Positions 6,656 to 13,128 of a stretch of DNA of 14,886 nt are shown piece by piece. The position numbers and the translations under genes are program-made. Below the pieces are notes generated by a model. The model was not told the origin of the DNA, ran no database searches, and worked only from the letters and a program-made list of their open reading frames with translations. The DNA lies in assembly GCA_013791675.1 (NCBI GenBank), contig VMTI01000215.1, positions 1 through 14,886 on the forward strand, written 5' to 3'. Source of the DNA: a bacterium. Lineage in GTDB: Bacteria > CG03. The number at the start of each line of letters is the position of its first letter. The stretch's first letter is position 1.

Positions 6656-7402
6656 ATGAGCGGACATTCAAAATGGGCTGGAATTAAACATAAAAAAGCG
6701 GTTATTGACGCTAAGCGCGGGAAGATTTTCTCAAAGATTGTCAGGGAAATAAACGTTGCCTGCAAAGAAGGCGGCGCGAATGCCACCGACAATCCGCGGC
6801 TCCGGCTTGTCATAACAAAAGCCAAACAGTTCAATATGCCCGCGGATAACATAAAGAGGGCCATCGAAAAAAGCGCTAAATCGTCGGTAAATTATGATAC
6901 AGTTCGTTACGAGGGCTACGGCCCGGGCGGCGTGGCTGTTATGGTCGAGGCGCAGACAGACAACAGAAACAGAACGACGCAGGAAATTAAAAATATTTTT
7001 TCGTCTCATGGAGGCAATTTCGGCGAAGTGGGATGCGTCGGATGGATGTTTTCCAAAAAAGGCTGTATACTCACCGAAGCCTCTCAGGGGGAGGATAAGG
7101 TTATGGAAGCGGCTCTCGCGTCGGGCGCCGACGACATAAAGGAAACGGATGAGGGTTTTGAAGTTTATACCTCTCCTGATAATTTTGAGAAGGTCACGGA
7201 AGCTCTTAAATCCGCGGGGATAGAAATTGTTTCATCTTCTGTCTCAAACATCGCGCAAACATCCGTCCGGCTTGAAAGTGACAAAGCCCGCGCGATGCTG
7301 CGGCTTATGGACGAATTAGAGAATCATGACGATGTTAGTGAGACCAGCGCTAATTTTGATATTGACGACAGTGAAATTGAAAAATTCTCAGGCAGCCTCT
7401 GA
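6656..7402 (+). CDS. yebC: YebC/PmpR/TACO1-family protein
   Basis: The 248-residue protein starts MSGHSKWAGIKHKK and continues KRGKIFSKIVREI, the invariant opening of this family. The central YEGYGPGGVAVMVE and TDNRNRT (about 81-103) and the HGGNFGEVGCVGWMF segment are equally diagnostic, and the length is the family norm. Members are annotated as DNA-binding regulators in some bacteria. Mitochondrial and bacterial homologues also help ribosomes translate difficult stretches such as polyproline, which makes the position 28 bases after an EF-G-like gene suggestive. A GGGGAG Shine-Dalgarno (6644-6649) sits upstream of ATG 6656. The ruvC gene begins three bases after the stop, the common yebC-ruvC arrangement. 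Confidence 0.95.
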   Translation: MSGHSKWAGIKHKKAVIDAKRGKIFSKIVREINVACKEGGANATDNPRLRLVITKAKQFNMPADNIKRAIEKSAKSSVNYDTVRYEGYGPGGVAVMVEAQTDNRNRTTQEIKNIFSSHGGNFGEVGCVGWMFSKKGCILTEASQGEDKVMEAALASGADDIKETDEGFEVYTSPDNFEKVTEALKSAGIEIVSSSVSNIAQTSVRLESDKARAMLRLMDELENHDDVSETSANFDIDDSEIEKFSGSL

Positions 7403-7405
7403 AAG

Positions 7406-7909
7406 ATGAAAGTTCTCGGAGTTGATCCAGGCACTTATAAAACCGGCTGGGGTTTTATAGAGGGAACCCGCGGTGGTTTTTCGCGCTGCGAATGGGGTGT
7501 GATAAAGCCTGTTAAAACGCGGCCACTCCCCCAACGCCTCGCTTGCGTTTATGACGGACTGGACGATATAAGAAAAAAATATGTTCCCGATGTGATTGTA
7601 TGCGAAGATACCTTTTTGCACAAGGATGTCAGGGCCGCGCTCAGCATAGGGCGCGCCTGGGCGATGGCGGCGCTCGCTGCGGCAAAAAACGGTTTGCCTT
7701 TCAGCACATATTCGCCTACGGAGATTAAAAAATCAGTGACGGGTTACGGCCGGGCGGGAAAAGAGCAAATGACTTCTCAGATACGCACTCTATTGGGGAT
7801 AAGCGGCGAGGTTCCCGAAGACGCTGCCGACGCGCTTTCATGCGCATATTGCCATCTCACCGATATGAGGAATTACACGCAAAAGCCCTTCCTGGAGTGC
7901 GCGAGATGA
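7406..7909 (+). CDS. ruvC: Crossover junction endodeoxyribonuclease RuvC
   Basis: Holliday-junction resolvase that works as a dimer with RuvAB, nicking the two like strands of a four-way junction. The 167 residues are close to the usual 160-180. The four catalytic acids of the RNase H-like fold are all present: Asp7 in VDPGT, Glu67 in VCEDTF, and Asp139 and Asp142 in EDAADAL. The segment LHKDVRAALSIGRAWA is the family's 'n..sal.lgqArG' helix. The ATG start lies three bases after yebC and has only a weak ribosome-binding site, so coupling to yebC is likely. The stop overlaps the ruvA start by 4 nt (ATGA at 7906-7909). Confidence 0.95.
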   Translation: MKVLGVDPGTYKTGWGFIEGTRGGFSRCEWGVIKPVKTRPLPQRLACVYDGLDDIRKKYVPDVIVCEDTFLHKDVRAALSIGRAWAMAALAAAKNGLPFSTYSPTEIKKSVTGYGRAGKEQMTSQIRTLLGISGEVPEDAADALSCAYCHLTDMRNYTQKPFLECAR

Positions 7910-8499
7910 TAGCTTTGCTTAAAGGAATTCTTGTTGAAAAAAGCCCAACCGTTGTAATAGCCGTTTCAGGGATAGGGTTTGAGCTTTTTATGACAGACGC
8001 CTCTAAAATGGCACTGCCGGATCATGGAGAAGAGTGCCTTGTTTACACCCTCGTAAAACACAACAGAGACGAGCTTCCGCAGATCTACGGTTTTATGAAA
8101 AAGGAGGAGCGGGATATTTTTAAACTTCTTATTTCAGTTTCCGGCGTGGGGCCGAAAGTGTCCATATCGCTTCTCAACATATACACGCCCTCTCAGATAG
8201 TGTCATCCATTATCTCCGGCGATGAAAAAGCGCTCTCGGCTGTTTCCGGACTGGGAGAAAAAAGCGCCAAAAGAATAATAGTGGATCTTAAAGACAGCGT
8301 CAGAAAACTTGGAATAGAGGATGACGGAATTCTTATCAGAGGGGATTTTTCCGACGCGGTGGCGGCTCTATCGGCAATGGGCTGGCCTTTCCATATAGCG
8401 CGCGGCGCCGTGGAAGAGGTGATGAAACAAAATAACGCGGTAAGCGAAGTGCACGAAATAATAAAAGCGGCGCTGGCAAAACTGGGTGGAAGAAAATGA
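7906..8499 (+). CDS. ruvA: Holliday junction branch migration protein RuvA
   Basis: Junction-binding subunit of the RuvAB branch-migration complex; two tetramers sandwich the four-way junction and load the RuvB motor. The 197 residues show an N-terminal OB-fold starting MIALLKGILVEK, the DELPQIYGF strand, two helix-hairpin-helix motifs (SVSGVGPKVSISLL at 77-90 and SAVSGLGEKSAKRI at 111-124), a linker, and the small C-terminal domain III that contacts RuvB. The open frame extends 22 codons upstream, but ATG 7906 matches the family N-terminus, has GGAG at 7894-7897, and makes the ATGA overlap with ruvC, so it is chosen. No ruvB follows; the next gene is gmk. Confidence 0.95.
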   Translation: MIALLKGILVEKSPTVVIAVSGIGFELFMTDASKMALPDHGEECLVYTLVKHNRDELPQIYGFMKKEERDIFKLLISVSGVGPKVSISLLNIYTPSQIVSSIISGDEKALSAVSGLGEKSAKRIIVDLKDSVRKLGIEDDGILIRGDFSDAVAALSAMGWPFHIARGAVEEVMKQNNAVSEVHEIIKAALAKLGGRK

Positions 8500-9086
8500 A
8501 ACAAACAAAATATACGGGGCCGGGAATTTTTGTTCTCAGCTCGCCTTCGGGCGGCGGAAAAACGACGCTTGTAAAATTTATGAAAAAGAAATTCTCCGCT
8601 ATTGTTTATTCCGTTTCAACAACGAGCAGGCCGCCGCGGCCGGGAGACAAAAACGGCCATGATTATAATTTCATAAGCGCGGAAGCTTTCAGAAAAGGCA
8701 TAAAAGAAAAAAACTTTGTTGAATGGGCGCTCGTCCACGGTAATTATTACGGCACGCCTTCATCCAACATAAAGAACGCTTTGAAAAAGGGCAAAAGCAT
8801 TCTTCTTGACCTTGATGTGAAAGGCGCCAGGCAAGTTAAAAAATTGTTTCCCGACGCTGTTTTGATATTTATAACCGCGCCCGGAATAAAAGAGCTGAGC
8901 AGGCGCATTATTGCCCGCGGGCAGGATGATATGAATACTATAAGGAGGCGACTCAAAAACGCGAAAGAAGAACTGAGGCAGATAAAATATTTTGATTTTT
9001 TGGTTATGAACGATAAGATTGCAACCGCTCAAAAAAATATGGTTTCAATTTATGGCGCGGAACTTTGCAAAATAAAAAAAGTTTGA
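8496..9086 (+). CDS. gmk: Guanylate kinase
   Basis: Phosphorylates GMP to GDP with ATP in the cytoplasm, supplying GTP and dGTP synthesis. The 196 residues are a normal length. The P-loop is SSPSGGGKTT (15-24; family form GPSGxGKST), the GMP-binding region STTSRPPRPGD (41-51) and DYNFIS (56-61) are intact, FVEWALVHGNYYGTP (74-88) matches the NMP-binding segment, and RRIIARGQDD (136-145) and IRRRLKNAKEE (149-159) form the lid region. The start ATG overlaps the ruvA stop by 4 nt with GGGTGG upstream. The frame ends 43 bases before the next gene, in a short gap that shows no clear hairpin. Confidence 0.95.
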   Translation: MKQTKYTGPGIFVLSSPSGGGKTTLVKFMKKKFSAIVYSVSTTSRPPRPGDKNGHDYNFISAEAFRKGIKEKNFVEWALVHGNYYGTPSSNIKNALKKGKSILLDLDVKGARQVKKLFPDAVLIFITAPGIKELSRRIIARGQDDMNTIRRRLKNAKEELRQIKYFDFLVMNDKIATAQKNMVSIYGAELCKIKKV

Positions 9087-9129
9087 TTGTTAGTGACGAG
9101 AATGTTTGAGAAAAAACTGGAGGTAGAAT

Positions 9130-9372
9130 ATGAAGGAAGCTATGATTGAAAATTTGAAAAAGAAACTTATGGATGATGTGGATATGCCGTATGTTATGCT
9201 GAACGATGCATTCGCCTTGTTTAACAAAAAATGGCTGGAGGCGCAAAAATCAAGTCCTCTAGACAGAAAGAATATGGATGAGCTGATCACGGAGGCGCTT
9301 GATGAATCCATACCGGACAAAGCTGAAAGCGCTCCCGCCGGGGCCATTCCGCCGAGTCGTGAAAAAAAGTAA
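9130..9372 (+). CDS. Small protein in the rpoZ position, possibly divergent RNA polymerase omega subunit
   Basis: An 80-residue acidic protein with a very good start (GGAGGT at 9119-9124, ATG at 9130). It sits between gmk and coaC, where rpoZ is found in many bacteria. Predicted helices cover about 3-15, 20-40 and 47-60, followed by a Pro/Ala/Lys-rich tail. The part MPYVMLNDAFALFNKKW can be laid against omega's 'nrYelvl.aAkRArql' helix, and MDELITEALDES against the later 'kpv..AleEi' segment, but identity is low and the basic RAR cluster is missing. I therefore infer an omega-like protein from position and helix layout only. Without an alignment it should be treated as an uncharacterised small protein. 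Its 3' end overlaps the start of coaC. Confidence 0.6.
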   Translation: MKEAMIENLKKKLMDDVDMPYVMLNDAFALFNKKWLEAQKSSPLDRKNMDELITEALDESIPDKAESAPAGAIPPSREKK

Positions 9373-9892
9373 AAATATACTTCTCGGGGTAAGTTCCTCG
9401 GCGGCCTGCGGAAAGGCGCTTACCCTGGCAAGCGCTCTTGTAAAAAAAGGGCATGCCGTGAAGACGGTTTTAACGCCATCAGCGGCAAGACTTATTTCGC
9501 CGCAGCTTTTCAGCGCTCTTACGAAAAACGATGCGTTCTCGGAGCAGTTCAGCGCCGATGGCGTTTTCAGAGAAGGGCATATAGCTCTTTCCGAGTGGGC
9601 GGATATTTATCTGATAGCTCCGGCCACAGCCAATACCATAGGGAAGCTCGCGGCAGGAATATGCGATAATCTCCTTCTGACTCTTGCGGTTTCCCGAAGA
9701 GCTCCGCTTTTCATAGCTCCGGCAATGGAAAGCATGATGTGGAAAAACAGAAACGTCCGCGAAAATGTGTCCAGACTCAAAAAAGGCGGAATTAAAATTA
9801 TTGGCCCGGTCTCAGGGCGCCTGGCCAGCGGGTCGTCCGGGCCCGGAAGAATGAGCGAGCCGGAAGATATAATAAAAAAGCTTGCTTTGTGA
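9359..9892 (+). CDS. coaC: Phosphopantothenoylcysteine decarboxylase, stand-alone (CoaC)
   Basis: FMN-dependent decarboxylase of coenzyme A synthesis, converting 4'-phosphopantothenoylcysteine to 4'-phosphopantetheine. With the GTG start at 9359, the 177 residues open KNILLGVSSSAACGKA, aligning with the family's 'kkIllgvtGgIAayKa'. The catalytic His74 lies in EGHIALSEWAD and the FMN-binding PATANTIGK follows at 88-96. The substrate motif PxMNxxMW reads PAMESMMW (121-128, Glu124 for Asn) and the active-site ACG reads ASG (156-158, Ser for Cys). An earlier ATG at 9302 has an ideal GGAGG (9291-9295) but would add 19 residues and overlap the previous gene by 71 nt. coaB follows with a 4-nt overlap; the two are normally one fused protein. 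Confidence 0.88.
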   Translation: MKKSKNILLGVSSSAACGKALTLASALVKKGHAVKTVLTPSAARLISPQLFSALTKNDAFSEQFSADGVFREGHIALSEWADIYLIAPATANTIGKLAAGICDNLLLTLAVSRRAPLFIAPAMESMMWKNRNVRENVSRLKKGGIKIIGPVSGRLASGSSGPGRMSEPEDIIKKLAL

Positions 9893-10506
9893 AAAAAATT
9901 CTCATCACCGCCGGACCCACAAGGGAATATTTTGACACGGTCAGATTTATAACAAATTCATCAACGGGCGCGCAGGCCTCGGCGCTGGCGGATGGGTTTC
10001 TAAAGAGGCATTGCGCGGTGAGGGTGATAAGCGGCCCGGTTTCCATAAAATATCCGCCGCGATGCGAAGTGCTCAAAGTTGTAGGAGTTCGTGAGATGTT
10101 TCAAAGAGTTCGGGAAAATATAGAATGGGCGGATTTTGCTGTTTTCGCCGCGGCGCCCTGCGATTTAACTCCGGAAAGGGTAGCGAAAAAAAAACTGAAA
10201 AAGAAAATGGACGCCATGCCCGGACTTGTTTTGTCGCCTGACATAGCCGCCTCGCTGAACAACCTTAAAATTTCTCCGCCGTCTGCGGGCTTTGATCTTG
10301 AAGACGAACTGGATATGGATGAGGCCCTCTATAAAATGAGGCGAAAAAATTTTGATATTATCATTCAGAACACGCTCCCCGCTATGGGCTCGTCCCGCAC
10401 AACAGGTTACATCGTCTCGGAAAACGAAGCTGTTCTTTTCAGCGATATAAGCAAAAAGTCTCTTGCCGAAATTCTCTGCGAAAAAATATGCCGAATTATA
10501 AACTAA
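9889..10506 (+). CDS. coaB: Phosphopantothenate-cysteine ligase, stand-alone (CoaB)
   Basis: Joins cysteine to 4'-phosphopantothenate using a nucleoside triphosphate (CTP in bacteria), the step before CoaC. The 205 residues match the C-terminal half of CoaBC: ILITAGPTREYFDTVRF (4-20) and ITNSSTGAQASALA (21-34), which includes the conserved Asn of 'N.SSG', then AAAPCDLTPERVAKKKLKKK (87-106, like 'AAVADyrp...KiKK') and GFDLEDE (134-140, like 'GFaaET'). Asn161 in IIQNT replaces the usual 'vaN' strand end. GTG 9889 overlaps the coaC stop (GTGA). The break falls exactly at the linker of the usual fusion, so this is a clean split rather than damage. It overlaps the next gene by 19 nt. Confidence 0.92.
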   Translation: MKKILITAGPTREYFDTVRFITNSSTGAQASALADGFLKRHCAVRVISGPVSIKYPPRCEVLKVVGVREMFQRVRENIEWADFAVFAAAPCDLTPERVAKKKLKKKMDAMPGLVLSPDIAASLNNLKISPPSAGFDLEDELDMDEALYKMRRKNFDIIIQNTLPAMGSSRTTGYIVSENEAVLFSDISKKSLAEILCEKICRIIN

Positions 10507-11273
10507 AAAAAATTCTCTCCGAGATGCGTGATATAGGAATAGAAACTGTGCCGTCCTCATATCTTTCTCTGGCGGGCGAGGGCAAAAAAGCGCAAAAAAA
10601 ATCCTCAAGGGACGCCAACGACGCACAGGCGGCTTCGCTTGACAATGCACAAGAATCACTGCTTGCAAGCGCTTCGCTTGAAGATGTTAAAGCCGAATAC
10701 GCAAACTGCATGATGTGTCCTTTAGGACATGCCAGACTCAATATAGTTTTCGGCGAAGGCAGTCCGAATGCGCGGCTCATGTTTATAGGCGAGGGGCCGG
10801 GCTTTACGGAAGATCACACGGGCAGGCCTTTTATCGGGCGCTCAGGAAATCTTTTAACTAAAATTATTCAGGACGGCATGAAATTAAAAAGGGAAGATGT
10901 TTACATTGCCAATATCGTGAAGTGTCATCCCATGAAAGACCCTTCCTCTCCCGAAAAGCACGGCAACGACAGGCCGCCTTCGCCGGATGAAGTGGAAAAA
11001 TGCATTGTCATACTCAGAAAGCAGATAGCCTCAATACGGCCGGAAGTGATATGCACGCTCGGCGCTCCGGCGGCCAAAATAATGCTGAACAACACCGGCG
11101 GCATTTCAGCCGTCAGGGGTAAAATTTTTGATATCAGCCCTTTGCCGGAAGAGCCGCAATACAGCGTGAAGCTTGTGCCGACATTTCATCCGGCTTATCT
11201 TCTGCGCAATCCCCCTGCTAAAAAAACAGCATGGGAAGATATAAAAGTTGTAATGAGCCTTCTCAGACTATAA
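10488..11273 (+). CDS. Family 4 uracil-DNA glycosylase (Fe-S type)
   Basis: Removes uracil from DNA, mainly from deaminated cytosine, starting base-excision repair. Of 261 residues, the first 65 or so form a non-conserved leader rich in Lys, Ala, Ser and Asp. The catalytic domain follows: ANCMMCPLG with Cys74 and Cys77, motif 1 GEGPGFTEDHTGRPFIGRSG (101-120), IVKCHP with Cys146, EKCIVIL with Cys172, and motif 2 HPAYLLR (234-240). The four cysteines are those that hold the [4Fe-4S] cluster in this family. GEGPG stands where many members have GEAPG. A run of about 20 residues between Cys146 and Cys172 (PSSPEKHGNDRPPSPDE) is somewhat long. ATG 10488 lacks a clear ribosome-binding site; an internal ATG at 10524 is an alternative. 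Confidence 0.9.
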   Translation: MPNYKLKKILSEMRDIGIETVPSSYLSLAGEGKKAQKKSSRDANDAQAASLDNAQESLLASASLEDVKAEYANCMMCPLGHARLNIVFGEGSPNARLMFIGEGPGFTEDHTGRPFIGRSGNLLTKIIQDGMKLKREDVYIANIVKCHPMKDPSSPEKHGNDRPPSPDEVEKCIVILRKQIASIRPEVICTLGAPAAKIMLNNTGGISAVRGKIFDISPLPEEPQYSVKLVPTFHPAYLLRNPPAKKTAWEDIKVVMSLLRL

Positions 11274-11277
11274 TTGC

Positions 11278-13128
11278 ATGACTGTTCGCGGTGATAAAAC
11301 TGTCCCGTATCTTATAAAAGTCTGCCTGCCGATTCCGGTGCGGGGCTCTTTTGATTATTTATCGGATGAACCCGTCGCCGCCGGATGCAGAGTGCTTGTC
11401 CCTTTCGGGAGCAGAAAAATCATCGCTTCTTGCGTGGGAGAGGGTGAGGGAAATAATATCGAAAACCCGAAACTCAAAAAAATAATAAAAAAAATAGACG
11501 ATGAACCGATTATCACAGGCGAGCTGCTTTCTCTTTCGCTGTGGATGGAAAAAAGATATTTTACAACGCGCGGCATGGCTTTGAAAATGATTTTGCCGAC
11601 GGAACTTAAAGGCAAGGCGCGTAATTTTAAATCCGCCGAAGCATTGCCTTTTCGCGGGGAATTGCCGCAAACAGCGTCTTTGCCGGATATGCCATCCGGC
11701 GCGAAAACAGTTTATGTTTCGGGAAGCAGGCTCTTTCTGAAAGCTTTTCTTATGCGAGAGATTGAAAAAACCGTTTCATCGGGAGGCAGAGTGATATTTC
11801 TGGTGCCGGTAATGAGTGAGACGGCGGAATTTGAGGATATTCTTGGAGGTTTCCGCGTGGCACGCTTCAATTCGTCTCTTCTGCCGTCCCACAGGCACAG
11901 CATACTGCGCGATTTCCGGGACGGAAAAATAGATGTCATCATCGGTACGAGAAGCGCTGTTTTCGCGCCTTTGGGAAAAAACGGCCTGATAATCATGATA
12001 GGCGCCGAGAAAAAAACCTACATAGAGGAGCAGCATCCACGTTACAGCACCGAAGAAGTGTCCATGCAGCGCGCGGAGCTTTCGGGCGGGCGTTTCATTG
12101 CCTCGGGCGGCGCCCTTACGGTGGAGCAGTTTTACAGGGTTAAAAGGGGACAAGCCGCCGCGGTGCATGAAAAAGAAGAAAATAAATCCCGCAGAGTTAT
12201 GTGCGATGTAAATGAAGACGGAGTGAATTTCGGCGTTTCGCCGATGTTGTTAAAACACATAGGTAAAACGCTATCGGAAAAAAAACAGGTGCTCCTTTAT
12301 TCGCCCCGCGGCGGCTGGGCGACATCTTATGTGTGCGGGGCCTGCAAATTTGTGATGAAGTGCGAAAAATGTTCACGCAGGCTTTATGTGTCACGCTTTA
12401 ATCTTTATTGCCCGTCGTGTAAAAAAAGTTTTCCGCTTCCCGAAAGATGCCCGCGATGCAGAAGAAAGAAAATGAAAAACAGGGGAATAGGCCGCGCGCT
12501 TGTGGCGTCTTTTCTGCGGAAGCAGTTTCCGGGAAATGTCATCAGGGCAGTGGAAATAGAGTCAGACGCCTCCGAAAAAATAAGGGATTATGCCAATTAT
12601 GAAAAAGGGAGCATTGACGCGCTGATAAGCGGGCCGGGTTTCGCCGCCATAAGAGACTGGTCAAAGACGGGGCTTTTCGCTGTTATGGACGCTGATTTTC
12701 TGCTTTATGGCGACGATTGGCGGGCGGAGGAAAAAACGTATTTGTGGCTCGCCAGCCTGTGCGGCTTTCTCGCTCCAGAAAACGCGAACGCTCTTTTTCT
12801 GGTGCAGACGAGAATCGCGCCGGAGCTTGTGAGAGCCGCGCTTTCGGGCGACGATTCTTTTTATAACAAACAGCTTGATATCCGCAGGAAATTTGCTTTT
12901 CCTCCTTTCGCGAGAATCCTTAAAATAAAAGTGTCCGGCAAATCCGCCGCCGCTGCATGCGTGAAAATACGCAAAGATATAGAAGGGAAGGTGCTGGAGA
13001 TTTCGTCAGACGCGCCGTCTATGCCTTCTGCCGGAGGAGTGGAAATAAGGGTCAAGGTGCCTCCCGACGACACTTTTGAAATAGAGCCTATGAGAGGCGC
13101 CTCCATAACAATAGAGGAAGAGCGATGA
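11278..13128 (+). CDS. priA: PriA-like primosomal protein with lost helicase motifs
   Basis: Homologue of replication restart protein PriA, 616 residues against the usual 730 or so. Conserved parts are the N-terminal DNA-binding domain (LPIPVRGSFDYL, RVLVPFGSRK at 38-47), the GTRSAVFAP box (223-231), YSPRGG, a full zinc module with four CxxC pairs (Cys353/356, 362/365, 378/381, 391/394), DADFLL (471-476) and the C-terminal FYNKQLDIRRKFAFPPF. All ATPase motifs are gone: the Walker A region reads VSGSRLFLK (147-155), DEEH is IGAE (241-244), GSATPS is SGGALT (276-281), the motif V region is SGPGFAAIRDW (451-461), and GRAGR is GFLAP (496-500). It should bind DNA and primosome partners but not hydrolyse ATP. 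ATG 11278 is four bases after the glycosylase stop, with no clear ribosome-binding site. Confidence 0.92.
   Translation: MTVRGDKTVPYLIKVCLPIPVRGSFDYLSDEPVAAGCRVLVPFGSRKIIASCVGEGEGNNIENPKLKKIIKKIDDEPIITGELLSLSLWMEKRYFTTRGMALKMILPTELKGKARNFKSAEALPFRGELPQTASLPDMPSGAKTVYVSGSRLFLKAFLMREIEKTVSSGGRVIFLVPVMSETAEFEDILGGFRVARFNSSLLPSHRHSILRDFRDGKIDVIIGTRSAVFAPLGKNGLIIMIGAEKKTYIEEQHPRYSTEEVSMQRAELSGGRFIASGGALTVEQFYRVKRGQAAAVHEKEENKSRRVMCDVNEDGVNFGVSPMLLKHIGKTLSEKKQVLLYSPRGGWATSYVCGACKFVMKCEKCSRRLYVSRFNLYCPSCKKSFPLPERCPRCRRKKMKNRGIGRALVASFLRKQFPGNVIRAVEIESDASEKIRDYANYEKGSIDALISGPGFAAIRDWSKTGLFAVMDADFLLYGDDWRAEEKTYLWLASLCGFLAPENANALFLVQTRIAPELVRAALSGDDSFYNKQLDIRRKFAFPPFARILKIKVSGKSAAAACVKIRKDIEGKVLEISSDAPSMPSAGGVEIRVKVPPDDTFEIEPMRGASITIEEER

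Noticed and set aside
7840..7905. Upstream ATG for ruvA at 7840
   Set aside because: It overlaps the catalytic end of ruvC by about 70 nt and adds 22 residues not found in RuvA; ATG 7906 has a ribosome-binding site and an ATGA overlap.
9880..9900. Programmed frameshift joining coaC and coaB into one protein
   Set aside because: The A-run lies after the coaC stop, not before it, so ribosomes would terminate before reaching it; GTGA coupling explains the arrangement.
10165..10668. 167-codon open frame on the minus strand
   Set aside because: It lies opposite coaB and the glycosylase gene, both clear by motif, and its translation shows no recognisable domain.
11278..13128. PriA gene as a decaying pseudogene
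   Set aside because: There are no stops or frameshifts over 616 codons, and all eight zinc cysteines and the terminal domains are kept, so selective loss of ATPase motifs fits better than decay.
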